Origin: Treponema bryantii
GTDB lineage: Bacteria > Spirochaetota > Spirochaetia > Treponematales > Treponemataceae
Direction: 5' to 3'
Assembly (NCBI GenBank): GCA_015061465.1
Contig: SUWN01000012.1
Location: forward strand, 4,451 to 51,855
Length of the DNA stretch: 47,405 nucleotides
The notes below the pieces were generated by a model, which worked only from the letters and a program-made list of their open reading frames with translations, did not search any database and was not told the origin of the DNA. This document shows, one piece after another, positions 26,442 to 35,029 of the stretch (position 1 is the stretch's first letter; each line of letters opens with the position of its first letter). The position numbers and the translations under genes are program-made.

Positions 26442-27956
26442 ATGAAATTAAAAATGAGTGTTATTTTTGTTTCCTTAATCGCTATAATTCAAGTTGCCTT
26501 ACTCTCTATTATGGTTGTGCAAGACGGATTTTCATCTTTAATTTTAGCTTTGTTTGCAGTTAGTTTAGCATCCTCTGCATTTTTTATTGTTTTAATTTGT
26601 AAAGTTTTAGGAAAAATTTCAATTCTGCAAGATGTAACCGAAGATTTGGCAAATAAAGATTTTACTGTTGATTTAGAACCTGCTCGAAGTGTTGAAATTA
26701 ATAATTTAATGACAAACTTGAATCAGATGATAGACCAACTAAATGATTTTTTTGTTATCGTAAAGACAACAACATCTAAAGCAATTTCGTCAGGATATTC
26801 TATCAATGATTCTGCAAACAGTACAGCCGCCGCTACAGCAGAAATTGATTCACATATCGAAAAAATAAACCAACAATTTGACACAATTACGCAAATAGTA
26901 AAAGATACGGTTGCTGTAATTACAGAAATGAATATTCACGTTGATACGTTAGTTCAAAATAATAACGACCAAACAGTTGCCATTGAAGATAGTAACAACG
27001 CTGTAAACGAAGTTGTAAACACACTTGAATTTATTAATGAGATGGCAAATTCTCGTTCTAAAGGCGCAGAAGAAATGTACGATTTGGTTGCAGATGGTGA
27101 TGAAAAAATCTCTTCTACAACAGGAATCCTTGCTCAAATTACAAGTCAGTTAGAAGAAATAAAAGAAGTTGTAACAATCATCAATTCTGTTGCTGAACAA
27201 ACAAACTTGCTTTCTATGAATGCTGCAATTGAATCTGCTCATGCTGGTGAGGCAGGAAAAGGTTTTGCGGTAGTTGCAGAAGAAATTAGAACTTTGGCTG
27301 AAGAAACTGCTGATAATGCAAAACGAATTGCAAAAGCAATTGGAGCGATTGTATCTTCTGTAAATGAAGCAAATATCACAAGTTCAGAAGCAAGTGTTGC
27401 ATTCTCTAAAGTAAGCGCACATTCTAAAGTTGTAATTCAGTCATTTAAAGATATTACAAATGGAATTGGAAAAATAGATTCTCAAATGCACCAAATTAAA
27501 CAAAAAAGTGGTGTAACTGCAAGTGCAGCAGATAAAATCAATTCATATTGTTCAGATTTAGCAAATAGACAAAAAGATATTTCAGACCAAGTTGATTCTA
27601 TGAATGACCAATTTGTACAAGCAATGCTTGCTATTCGTCAAATCAAGCAAGGAACTGAAAATATTGTAGAAAGAATGAAAGTTGTTAGTTCTTCAAGTAA
27701 AGAAAGTTACAAAAATATGACAGAACTTGAAAATGTACTTGAAGGATTTAAAACTAAATCTGAAGTTGAAGAAGCTGTTTCTGCTGTTGATTCCGAAAAT
27801 ACAATTGAAACAATTATTTCACCAGAATTAGAAAATATCGAAGATTTTACAAGTATGATTACACAGCAAGAATCAAATCTTGTGCCAGAATCTGCTTCTG
27901 ATGTAGAAGAAATAGATTTTAATCTTGATGAAATAGAAGAATATATCCCAGACTAA
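26442..27956 (+). CDS. Methyl-accepting chemotaxis protein without a periplasmic sensor domain
   Basis: Two hydrophobic helices (about 5-26 and 30-52) are joined by a very short loop, so there is no extracytoplasmic ligand domain. A HAMP-like linker follows ([19 protein letters not shown]), then a long helical signalling domain. The hairpin tip is near 258-295, [20 protein letters not shown] and [17 protein letters not shown], which contacts CheA/CheW. The acidic C-terminal tail ([18 protein letters not shown]) lacks an obvious CheR-binding pentapeptide. The ATG at 26442 has AGAGGTG upstream; a GTG at 26433 overlaps that site. The last 4 bp overlap the convergent permease gene. Ligand is unknown; it may sense an intracellular or membrane signal. 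Confidence 0.88.
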   Translation: MKLKMSVIFVSLIAIIQVALLSIMVVQDGFSSLILALFAVSLASSAFFIVLICKVLGKISILQDVTEDLANKDFTVDLEPARSVEINNLMTNLNQMIDQLNDFFVIVKTTTSKAISSGYSINDSANSTAAATAEIDSHIEKINQQFDTITQIVKDTVAVITEMNIHVDTLVQNNNDQTVAIEDSNNAVNEVVNTLEFINEMANSRSKGAEEMYDLVADGDEKISSTTGILAQITSQLEEIKEVVTIINSVAEQTNLLSMNAAIESAHAGEAGKGFAVVAEEIRTLAEETADNAKRIAKAIGAIVSSVNEANITSSEASVAFSKVSAHSKVVIQSFKDITNGIGKIDSQMHQIKQKSGVTASAADKINSYCSDLANRQKDISDQVDSMNDQFVQAMLAIRQIKQGTENIVERMKVVSSSSKESYKNMTELENVLEGFKTKSEVEEAVSAVDSENTIETIISPELENIEDFTSMITQQESNLVPESASDVEEIDFNLDEIEEYIPD

Positions 27957-28768
27957 TTTCTCTTTTTATCTAGTGCCATTAGTAAAATAATCAACAAATA
28001 TGGCAAAGACAAAATAAAAGATGAAGGAATGTCTGGAATATAGTTTTGAATGTGTGTCGAAAAATAATCTGTTCCACAAAAAATAATTACCGCAAAAGTG
28101 ATTCGTAAAATCTTTTTTCTTCCAAAAAATACAATTGCAAGTGCCATCCATCCTCGTCCACTTGAGATATTTGGCACGAAAGATGAAATTCTTAGTGGTA
28201 AAAAACAACCTGCCATTGCTCCAAAGAAAGCTGCTATACACCAAGCTGCAATTTCGTAATTAGAAACATTTATTCCTCGTGCTGTTAATACGTCAGGATT
28301 TGAACCAACAATTTTAAAATATGTACCTTTTTGTGTAAAATTTAAAAAAAGCAAACTTCCAATCACTAATACAGTTGTTATAGAAATTGTAGGAAAATTC
28401 AATGTTTTAGGAACAAAAACAAAGTTCGAATCAAATAAAACCCCTCTTGTGTTAAAAAACATATTTGAAAAAAGAGATACAAGTGAAGAAAATAAAAGAT
28501 TCATTGCAATTGAAGCAATAAATGGATTTGCTTTTGTTTTTTTTATTATAAAAGATAGAATAAAAACTAAAAAAGTACAAATCAAAGTTGATAAAATAAA
28601 GCCCAATGTTACGCTCGACGTTTTTGTTGTGAACAAAAAACATAAAAATGCAGCAAATGAAATTAATCCATCTAAGAAAAGTGCCAATAATCCAGATAAT
28701 TCGCTAAATAAGGCGCCAGTTGCGGCTAAAATGAGCGGACATGAATGTGTGAATATATCTAAAATCAT
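27953..28768 (-). CDS. ABC transporter permease (BMP-associated, NupQ/RfuD-like)
   Basis: A 271-residue inner-membrane permease of the branched-chain/ribose-type family (BPD_transp_2) with about eight helices. It includes the EAA-like cytoplasmic segment around [22 protein letters not shown] and [16 protein letters not shown]. It is the last gene of a minus-strand operon: binding lipoprotein, ATPase, permease, permease. The start is 14 bp downstream of the preceding permease stop. Substrate follows from the binding protein (nucleoside or riboflavin type). Confidence 0.85.
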   Translation of the reverse strand: MILDIFTHSCPLILAATGALFSELSGLLALFLDGLISFAAFLCFLFTTKTSSVTLGFILSTLICTFLVFILSFIIKKTKANPFIASIAMNLLFSSLVSLFSNMFFNTRGVLFDSNFVFVPKTLNFPTISITTVLVIGSLLFLNFTQKGTYFKIVGSNPDVLTARGINVSNYEIAAWCIAAFFGAMAGCFLPLRISSFVPNISSGRGWMALAIVFFGRKKILRITFAVIIFCGTDYFSTHIQNYIPDIPSSFILSLPYLLIILLMALDKKRN

Positions 28769-28781
28769 TATTTTGCCTTCC

Positions 28782-29726
28782 TTAAATTATTTTTGCCTTT
28801 ACATCAGAATTTTTATTTTTCTTTTTTAATGCGTTTGCAACAAAAGGAATTGAAATTATAAATAAAATTATTGCCTGAATAAGACTACTTATGTCGTAAT
28901 TTGCGTTATTAAACATTGAAATTCGTTCTGCAGAAGTTAAAATCCATGCTAAAAAAATTGCGGCAGGAAAAGTAAGAATAGGATTATTAGAAGCAATCAT
29001 CGCCACTGAAAGAGCATTCCACCCCAAACCAACTGCAAAACTTGTGTGGCATGTGTAATATGTTCCACAAATTGCGATTGCTCCTGTTAATCCATGTAAA
29101 GCGCCTGACATAAATGCAGAAACAAATGATATTTTTGTAATATTCAATCCTGAATAAATAGCAAATTCTGGTGAAATTCCATAAACTTCAATTTGTGAGC
29201 CAAATTTTGTTTTGGAAAAAAATAAATAAATTAAAATCATCAAAACAATTGCAATAAAAAATGAAATATTCAACGAAGATGGCGGAAAAATTATTGGAAA
29301 GCGAAATCGTTCATTTATAAAAGGAGTTGCTAAAAGTGTTCCTTCGTTAAATCTATTTGCAATAAAGCCATCAATTATTGGAATTATTGCTGCTGAAATT
29401 ATAAATGAAGTTAATAAAAAACTTGTGTTTTTTGATTTTTTTAAGATTGCAGAAAGTAAAGTTAGAAATCCAGAAAAAAACATTGAAGCTAAAAAAGAAA
29501 ATAAAATTGCAAAAAAAGCAGGAAGGGTAGAAAACGCATTTAGCAAAATAGCTGTTATGAATCCGCCAAGGTAAATTTGACCTTCGCCGCCAAGATTTAA
29601 TTCACCACTTTTTGTACAAAAAATAGCGCCTAAACTTGCAATTACAAATAAAGTTGCTGTGTTTAGCATTGAACCAAGGTAATAAGGCGTTGTGAGAGTT
29701 GTTAAAAAGAAAGATAAATTTTCCAT
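28782..29726 (-). CDS. ABC transporter permease (BMP-associated, NupP/RfuC-like)
   Basis: A 314-residue membrane protein of the same family, with nine or so helices. Conserved features are AIFCTKSGELNLGGEGQIYLGG near the N-terminus and YGISPEFAIYSGLNITKISF (the cytoplasmic coupling region, with YxxxPxxAxYxG), then SGALHGLTGAIAICG. Together with the neighbouring permease it forms the heteromeric channel of the importer. It is 26 bp from the ATPase gene. Confidence 0.86.
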   Translation of the reverse strand: MENLSFFLTTLTTPYYLGSMLNTATLFVIASLGAIFCTKSGELNLGGEGQIYLGGFITAILLNAFSTLPAFFAILFSFLASMFFSGFLTLLSAILKKSKNTSFLLTSFIISAAIIPIIDGFIANRFNEGTLLATPFINERFRFPIIFPPSSLNISFFIAIVLMILIYLFFSKTKFGSQIEVYGISPEFAIYSGLNITKISFVSAFMSGALHGLTGAIAICGTYYTCHTSFAVGLGWNALSVAMIASNNPILTFPAAIFLAWILTSAERISMFNNANYDISSLIQAIILFIISIPFVANALKKKNKNSDVKAKII

Positions 29727-29752
29727 GTTTTATTTTTTACATCCCAAAGGAA

Positions 29753-31219
29753 TTATAATGCAATATCATTATAAATGGAATCTGATGTAATGTTTTCTGC
29801 AGAAGATTTTATATATCCGCCTTCCAATTCATAAATATTATTACATATATCACGTGGGAAGTCAGAAGATGAAAGAACAATAATCATTGCTCCATTGTCA
29901 GCAAAGTGTCTTAATTCTTCGCAGAAACTTTTTGCGGTCGCACTGTCCAAACCCTGAAGTGGTTCTGCGCAAATGAGCAATTGTGGAATATTTTCCAATT
30001 CTCTTGTTAAAATAAGTCTTTGTAACATTCCGCCAGAAAGTGATTTTGATTTTTCATCAGGACAAATATTTATGTTTGATTTATTAATCAATTTTTCTGC
30101 TTCTTCCCAATGTTTTTTTGATTTTGTGCTGTTGTTTGGAAGTAACATCTGTAAAATCGACAAGTTTGGATTAGAAGCTCTAAAAGTTTTGTTAGAAGGG
30201 ATGATTCCAACTCTGATTCCACTTTTTCTGCGAAGTATATATGGTGTGATACCTTTTTTTAAGTTCCAAGTGAATAAATTTAAGTAATGATTTTGCGTTA
30301 GTTGAATATTTCCTTTGCAGCTGAAATTTGACATTCCTGTAATAACGTTTTCTAAAGTTGTCAAACCACTTTCTGGAGTTCCTTTTATTAAAGTAATTTC
30401 TTTTTGTTTTACATGAAAATCCAAATTAAAAATTGCACTTTGGTTAGAAGGACGTGCGGAAACATTTTCAAATTTAAGTGTAAAAATCTTATTCAACAAA
30501 ACATTGCTTTTTGGAAAATAACGTTGAACTTTCTGTTTTTCAAACAAAAAGTCAGATAATTCTTGTTTTGTAATTACTTTTGGAGGGAATTGCTTTTCAA
30601 TTTTTCCGTGTTTTAACAAATAAATATAATCACAGTAATTAAGTGCTTCTTCCATGTTGTGAGTGATTATTATAATTGTAGTTCCTTGTTCACAAATTGA
30701 TTTTAAATTGTTGTAAAGAAATTCTCTTTGTGTTGCGTCTAATAAAGCAGAAGGTTCATCCAAAATAAGCAATTTAGGTTTTTTCAATAAAGTTGCAACT
30801 AATGCTGTAAAAAACTTTATATCGCCGCCGTGATTTCTCTGTATTGAAGAAAGTTTGATGTTTTTTAGCCAAAAATCAGACAACTTTGATAGTTCAGATT
30901 TATCAACTTTTTTGTTACCTAAAAGGATATTTTCTTTTATTGTTAAATCATCTGCCAAAAGTGGACGTTGTTGAACATAACAAATATCGTGATTAATTGC
31001 GTCCTTTGGTGAATTAAATTTTACTTTTTTACCATCAATATAAATTTGACCAAAGGTTGGAATTAAATTTCCTGTAATAATATTTGCAGTTGTAGATTTT
31101 CCAGCTCCATTTTCTCCTAGCAAAGCATGGATTTTGTTTTCCTGAAAAAATATGTCAAAATTTTCAAGAACAGTTTTGTGAGAAAATCTAACTTTTATAT
31201 TCTTCAACTGCAAGTTCAT
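29753..31219 (-). CDS. Double-domain ABC importer ATPase (NupO/RfuB-like)
   Basis: Two fused nucleotide-binding domains in 488 residues, the usual arrangement for BMP-type and sugar importers. NBD1 has Walker A GENGAGKSTT (36-45) and Walker B LLILDEPSALLD, but its signature (NHGGDIKFF) is degenerate. NBD2 is the mirror image: signature LSGGM is intact, while Walker A reads GTPESGLTT (Lys replaced by Leu) and Walker B reads LLICAEP (Asp replaced by Ala). Only one composite ATP site (NBD1 Walker motifs + NBD2 signature) looks competent. It starts 1 bp after the binding-protein gene stop, implying tight coupling. Confidence 0.9.
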   Translation of the reverse strand: MNLQLKNIKVRFSHKTVLENFDIFFQENKIHALLGENGAGKSTTANIITGNLIPTFGQIYIDGKKVKFNSPKDAINHDICYVQQRPLLADDLTIKENILLGNKKVDKSELSKLSDFWLKNIKLSSIQRNHGGDIKFFTALVATLLKKPKLLILDEPSALLDATQREFLYNNLKSICEQGTTIIIITHNMEEALNYCDYIYLLKHGKIEKQFPPKVITKQELSDFLFEKQKVQRYFPKSNVLLNKIFTLKFENVSARPSNQSAIFNLDFHVKQKEITLIKGTPESGLTTLENVITGMSNFSCKGNIQLTQNHYLNLFTWNLKKGITPYILRRKSGIRVGIIPSNKTFRASNPNLSILQMLLPNNSTKSKKHWEEAEKLINKSNINICPDEKSKSLSGGMLQRLILTRELENIPQLLICAEPLQGLDSATAKSFCEELRHFADNGAMIIVLSSSDFPRDICNNIYELEGGYIKSSAENITSDSIYNDIAL

Positions 31220-31220
31220 T

Positions 31221-32219
31221 TTAATTTATCTCGATTTTCTTTTGTTTAATATCTTCTACTAAATCAGCCATTTTTGCACGAATATCTGCTGGTACATTTT
31301 TAATATAGCGTGAATCATCTTGAACAAAATCAATAAATCCATCTTCCATACCAACCATATCAGCAGCTCCCCAAGTAATTTGGTCATTCAAATATTCCAA
31401 AGTAATTTTTTCTGCCATTTTATCTTGAAGCATCAAAGTACTTGAAATAATTGTTTCAGGAGCTCTTGCAAAACCATTATTGTCGAACCATGTGATATAA
31501 ATACCGTTGTGCTTTGCAGAAGCAATAACTCCTTGAGCTGCTCCGCCACAAATAGGTAAAATTACATCGACACCGTTTTTAATTACGCTATCTGCAATCA
31601 TTGCACCTTTTGTTGCATCGTACCAGTTTCCAACAATTCTAAATTCTACAGAAGTGTCTGCGTATGCATCAGTTGCACCTTTTTTGAAATATGGAAAGAT
31701 AACATTATTCATAACAGGATATTCTTGTGCAGCGATTAATGCCAATTTGTGTGATTTTGACATAAGTCCTGCGATATATCCTGTTAAATATGATTGTTGA
31801 TATTGATTGTAGCGAACTGTGTAAATGTTCTTATTTCCTTCACACTCTGCATCCAACAAAATGAATTTTTGATTAGGGAATTGTTGTGTGATTGGTTTTA
31901 CTAAATCTGGTAAAGAAGAGTTTGCAGAAATAATTACATCATATTTTTGTTCTGATGCAAGTGCAATAATTTTTGAAGACCATTCTGCTTGATTTGTGCC
32001 AGCTTCAAAAATAAATAAAGTTACTTTTTCTGAATCAGATTTTGATTCGTTGAAAGATTCTACGGCCTTAGTAACTCCGTCTGCAAGCATTGCATAAACA
32101 GGACTATCGGCCATAATTCCAGGAACAAAAACGGCTATTGATTTTGAATCCGTCTTTGTTTTTGAACAAGAAAAAAACAATAAAGAAATACTAATTAAAT
32201 AAATAAAAAATTTTTTCAT
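31221..32219 (-). CDS. BMP-family substrate-binding lipoprotein of the ABC importer
   Basis: Type I periplasmic-binding fold anchored by lipid: signal MKKFFIYLISISLLFFSCSK, lipobox FFSC, Cys 18. The mature domain has AVFVPGIMADSPVYAMLADG, DVIISANSSLPDLV, YQQSYLTGYIAGLMSK and ILPICGGAAQGVI, all typical of the BMP family. In T. pallidum this family serves purine nucleosides (PnrA) or riboflavin (RfuA). The N-terminal motif VFVPGIMADSP differs from the nucleoside signature (D-x-G-x-x-D-x-S-F-N), so riboflavin or another ligand is possible. It heads the operon; promoter TTGCAT-17-TATTAT lies 8 nt before the ATG, with no ribosome-binding site. Confidence 0.88.
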   Translation of the reverse strand: MKKFFIYLISISLLFFSCSKTKTDSKSIAVFVPGIMADSPVYAMLADGVTKAVESFNESKSDSEKVTLFIFEAGTNQAEWSSKIIALASEQKYDVIISANSSLPDLVKPITQQFPNQKFILLDAECEGNKNIYTVRYNQYQQSYLTGYIAGLMSKSHKLALIAAQEYPVMNNVIFPYFKKGATDAYADTSVEFRIVGNWYDATKGAMIADSVIKNGVDVILPICGGAAQGVIASAKHNGIYITWFDNNGFARAPETIISSTLMLQDKMAEKITLEYLNDQITWGAADMVGMEDGFIDFVQDDSRYIKNVPADIRAKMADLVEDIKQKKIEIN

Positions 32220-32227
32220 ACATTTAC

Positions 32228-32256
32228 ATAATAGTATGATATAAAACTTTATGCAA
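32228..32256 (-). promoter_or_regulatory. Promoter of the BMP transporter operon
   Basis: On the minus strand TTGCAT (32256-32251), 17-bp spacer, TATTAT (32233-32228). The -35 element touches the 16-bp palindrome at 32255-32290. Confidence 0.65.
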
Positions 32257-32290
32257 GTGAATTTTTACAAATTTTTGTAAAAATTCACTT
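32255..32290. promoter_or_regulatory. Long palindrome between marR and the transporter operon (operator candidate)
   Basis: Sixteen-bp perfect arms AAGTGAATTTTTACAA (32255-32270) and TTGTAAAAATTCACTT (32275-32290) with a 4-nt centre. A T-run exists only in the plus direction (32289-32296), opposite to both flanking genes, so it does not terminate marR. It overlaps the -35 end of the transporter promoter and could bind the MarR protein. Confidence 0.45.
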
Positions 32291-32294
32291 TTTT

Positions 32295-32726
32295 TTATTG
32301 AAAATTTTCATTGATTCTGTTTAGTAATGAAAAGAATTGTTGTTTTTCTTCTTCTGAAAAACCTTTGTAGAAAGTTTCCAAGAGTTCACTTGAAATTTTA
32401 GATAGCACATCTTTGTATTGTGCGCCTTTTTCTGTTAAGAACATAAGTCTATTTCTTTTGTCTTTTGTGTCAACTTCACCAGAAATGAGACCTTCGCGTT
32501 CAAGTTTTCTTACAAGCACAGTTGTTGTAGATTTATCGCGATTAATTCTTTTTGCCAATTCTGACATTGTTAGTTCTTTGTTTATGCTCAACTGGAATAA
32601 AATATTTCCGTGAGAAGAAACAAAATCAGGTAAACCTTGTTCTGCGATTTTTTTTGCAAGAAAATCTGCAGCCGACGAATGAACGTGAGAAACTAATGAC
32701 ATACTAAATTTAATATCTTGATTCAT
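32295..32726 (-). CDS. MarR-family transcriptional regulator
   Basis: A 143-residue winged-helix repressor. The DNA-binding region spans about 45-110: ELTMSELAKRINRDKSTTTVLVRKLEREGLI followed by the wing (VDTKDKRNRLMFLTEKG). Flanking helices form the dimer interface. It lies upstream of the BMP transporter operon on the same strand, 75 bp away, with a 16-bp palindrome between them, so it may regulate that operon. Its own -10 TATAAT (32739-32734) ends 7 nt before the ATG without a Shine-Dalgarno site. Confidence 0.9.
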   Translation of the reverse strand: MNQDIKFSMSLVSHVHSSAADFLAKKIAEQGLPDFVSSHGNILFQLSINKELTMSELAKRINRDKSTTTVLVRKLEREGLISGEVDTKDKRNRLMFLTEKGAQYKDVLSKISSELLETFYKGFSEEEKQQFFSLLNRINENFQ

Positions 32727-32804
32727 ATTTGTTATTATATCACATAGTTTTATTTTTATCTACAAATTATTTATTTTTAATTCTTCTATTAAATTTACTT
32801 TCTA

Positions 32805-32833
32805 TTGAATTTAAAGTTAATAATAGGTACATT
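32805..32833 (+). promoter_or_regulatory. Promoter of the 272-aa membrane protein gene
   Basis: TTGAAT (32805-32810), 17-bp spacer, TACATT (32828-32833), ending 6 nt before the ATG at 32840. Confidence 0.55.
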
Positions 32834-32839
32834 TTAACT

Positions 32840-33658
32840 ATGTATGGATTTTTAATTAAAAAAAGCTTTTGTGATGCTTGGGATAATTTGTTATCGGTTA
32901 TTGTGACAAACCTTCTTTGTTTGTTTTCTGGAGTAGGTATTCTTTTATTAAGTGCCACAATTTTTAAATCATTTTCAGAATCTAGCAGCCAAAATTTACA
33001 AAATTTAGTTGTTGTTTTGATTTTTGCACTTGTTTGTATAATCTATTCAATTTTTGCATTTGCATATGGTGAACTTTCGGCAAAAATTGCAAATTTTGAA
33101 GGTGTTCATTTATTAGATTTTTTTAAAGAAATTCCAGGTGTATTAAAAGATGCTCTTTTGTTTGCTTTGATGATAGTTGCGATTGTAATTATTTCAAGCT
33201 TTTGTATCGAATATTATTTTGCACCAAATCGTTCAATGGTTTCTTATTTTGTAGGTGCTTTGTTGATTTGGATGGATGTATTTTTAATTTTGTCTTTGCA
33301 ATGGTTCATTCCAATTCGTTCTTTGATGCACAATAATTTTAAAAAATGTCTAAAAAAATGTTTTATCGTATTCTTTGATAATACTGGATTTTCAATTTTT
33401 ATGGCATTTTACAATTTGGTTATGATTGTTTTGTCAGTTTTCTTTGTTGGATTTGTTCCATCTTTAGCAGGAATCTTGATTACAGATACAAATGCAATGC
33501 GTTTAAGATTGTATAAATATGATTATTTAGAAGAACATCCAGAATTAAAAACAAAAAAAGAAAGAAAACAAATTCCTTGGGAAGAACTTCTTTATGATGA
33601 TAAAGAAACTTTAGGTCCAAGAAACTTTAAATCGTTCTTTTTTCCGTGGAGGGAGTGA
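32840..33658 (+). CDS. Integral membrane protein of unknown function (272 aa)
   Basis: Five or six hydrophobic helices (for example LLSVIVTNLLCLFSGVGILLL, VVVLIFALVCIIYSIFAFAY, ALMIVAIVIISSF, FVGALLIWMDVFLILSLQWF, VMIVLSVFFVGFV) and a charged cytoplasmic tail (LKTKKERKQIPWEELLYDD). The pattern recalls YesL/DUF624 proteins but the match is weak. I chose the ATG at 32840 because the promoter ends just before it; an in-frame upstream ATG at 32729 lies within the marR promoter region. The TGA stop is inside the first hairpin of a repeat array. Confidence 0.7.
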   Translation: MYGFLIKKSFCDAWDNLLSVIVTNLLCLFSGVGILLLSATIFKSFSESSSQNLQNLVVVLIFALVCIIYSIFAFAYGELSAKIANFEGVHLLDFFKEIPGVLKDALLFALMIVAIVIISSFCIEYYFAPNRSMVSYFVGALLIWMDVFLILSLQWFIPIRSLMHNNFKKCLKKCFIVFFDNTGFSIFMAFYNLVMIVLSVFFVGFVPSLAGILITDTNAMRLRLYKYDYLEEHPELKTKKERKQIPWEELLYDDKETLGPRNFKSFFFPWRE

Positions 33659-34022
33659 AGTTTCTGTCGCTTTTATACCGCTTATTGATTTCACTTCACT
33701 CTCAAGTTTTAGGCAAGCTAAAACTTGTACGCGGGGTATATTACCGGACGAGAAGTTTCTGTCGCTTTATTACCGACTAGGCAAACTGCTTCACTCTCAA
33801 GTTTTAGGCAAGCTAAAACTTGTACGCGGGGTATATTACCGGACGAGAAGTTTCTGTCGCTTTATTACCGACTAGGCAAACTGCTTCACTCTCAAGTTTT
33901 AGCAAGGCTAAAACTTGTACGTTGCAACATGACCGGACGAGAAGTTTCTGTCGCTTTTATACCGCTTATTGATTTCACTTCACTCTCAAGTTTTAGGCAA
34001 GCTAAAACTTGTATGTTGCAAC
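33655..34022. repeat. Array of four ~95-bp repeats, each with a perfect hairpin
   Basis: Four units with a period of 95, 95 and 94 bp. Each contains GAAGTTTCTGTCGCTTT, then TTCACTCTCAAGTTTTAG, a 5-nt loop (GCAAG or CAAGG) and CTAAAACTTGTACG. Palindromes lie at 33703-33727, 33798-33822, 33893-33917 and 33987-34011. Units 1 and 4 share one internal variant (TTATACCGCTTATTGATTTC), units 2 and 3 another (TTACCGACTAGGCAAACTGC). There are no spacers of the kind seen in CRISPR. The rest of the gap to 34126 holds only a terminator. Confidence 0.9.
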
Positions 34023-34064
34023 AGAACTGAGTGTGAAATTTTTGAATGATAAGTTGGGTTAAAT

Positions 34065-34112
34065 AAAAAACGCTATTTAAGTTAGAATCTTCTAATTAAA
34101 TAGCGTTTTTTT
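34065..34112. terminator. Bidirectional terminator
   Basis: CGCTATTTA (34071-34079) and TAAATAGCG (34097-34105) with an inner TTAGAA/TTCTAA stem, flanked by A-tract and T-tract, so it works on both strands. It ends the minus-strand P-loop gene. Confidence 0.85.
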
Positions 34113-34126
34113 TGTTTTATTTTAGG

Positions 34127-34798
34127 CTATTTGCTCATTAAAAGAGTTTTAGCATCAAGATTTACTTTTCCTTCTGCTTCTGCTCCGTTGTTTTTTAGAA
34201 TTGATAGAGCAAGTCCGTTTGATTCTGGTGCGAGGTGGCAAACTGTGCTGAATAATGCAAGTTTATCTGCATCAAGTGTATCTTTGAGTGTTGCGCTTTC
34301 AGATGTGTAGCTGAACCAAGCTGTCATTTTTTCTGATTTTACAAAGTCTGCAAAGAAAGCTAAATCTTCTTTACTAGCTTTTGCTAAATCTAAATCATCT
34401 ACTGCGATTGCATTTACAGAAACTCCACCTTCTTTTAAAGCTTTGATTGTGTTTGCAACTTTTGGTAGAGAGAATGTTTCTTGGTTGAAGTTCAAGATTG
34501 TTCTGTTTCTAACAATTTCTTCAGCCATTGCATCCATGTCATTAAGATGTTTTTTCTTAGCGATTTCTGCAATAACGCTAGAGTACCAAGAAATTACATT
34601 TGATGAACGTTGGTCAAATGATACATGAATTAATGATTTGTCGTTTAAAAGACTGTCTAATCCAAGTTGTACTAATACAGATGTTTTTCCAAGACCTTTT
34701 TTTGCTGTTACAAGTCCCATTTCACATTCTTTTAAGCCGCCTGTGACATTGTCAAAATAACGAACTGGGCTAAATTCTAATAAATCTTTCTTTTCCAT
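34127..34798 (-). CDS. P-loop (RecA-like) protein of unknown role
   Basis: A 223-residue cytosolic protein. GLVTAKKGLGKTSVLVQLGL near residue 28 is a Walker A loop (AKKGLGKTS), and AIAVDDLDLA near 138 fits a Walker B strand, as in KaiC/RecA-like ATPases; the strand between (LIHVSFDQRSS) suits the core fold. The C-terminus is short and has no extra domain. The ATG at 34798 follows AGGAGG at 8 nt. The gene is monocistronic. I cannot name its function. Confidence 0.7.
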   Translation of the reverse strand: MEKKDLLEFSPVRYFDNVTGGLKECEMGLVTAKKGLGKTSVLVQLGLDSLLNDKSLIHVSFDQRSSNVISWYSSVIAEIAKKKHLNDMDAMAEEIVRNRTILNFNQETFSLPKVANTIKALKEGGVSVNAIAVDDLDLAKASKEDLAFFADFVKSEKMTAWFSYTSESATLKDTLDADKLALFSTVCHLAPESNGLALSILKNNGAEAEGKVNLDAKTLLMSK

Positions 34799-34962
34799 AA
34801 TAAACCTCCTAAGATGCATTTTATTTTTTCAACACAAAGTTGTTTCAGTCCTTACTTATATTCTAAACGCGGAATGACGGAAAATCAAATAAAAAAAGAA
34901 ATATTCTTTGATTTTATTTAAAAATACAGATAGTTGTGAAAGGAAATAAAAAAAAAGTAAGT

Positions 34963-34998
34963 TAAAAAAAACCTGCGTCTAATTTTCTAAACGCAGGT
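34963..34998 (-). terminator. Terminator of the EF-G gene
   Basis: ACCTGCGT (34971-34978) and ACGCAGGT (34991-34998) with an A-tract on the left, giving the T-run on the minus strand. Confidence 0.8.
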
Positions 34999-35029
34999 CT
35001 TTTTGGAATAATTTATTTAATTAAATAAA

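Noticed and set aside
31221..32294. FMN riboswitch ahead of the BMP transporter (to support riboflavin transport)
   Set aside because: The 75-bp gap holds only a promoter and a palindrome; there is no room for, or trace of, the FMN aptamer.
33655..34022. CRISPR array
   Set aside because: The units are continuous 95-bp repeats with internal palindromes and no unique spacers, and no cas genes are near.
33725..34030. Open frame of 101 codons in the 33.7-34.0 kb gap
   Set aside because: It is made of the 95-bp repeat units, which are nearly in phase with a codon frame; it has no ribosome-binding site, and the translated product is a repeat of the hairpin sequence.
34881..34915. AT-rich inverted repeat AAAATCAAA/TTTGATTTT before the P-loop gene
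   Set aside because: The arms are short and low-complexity in a very AT-rich gap, so it may be chance.
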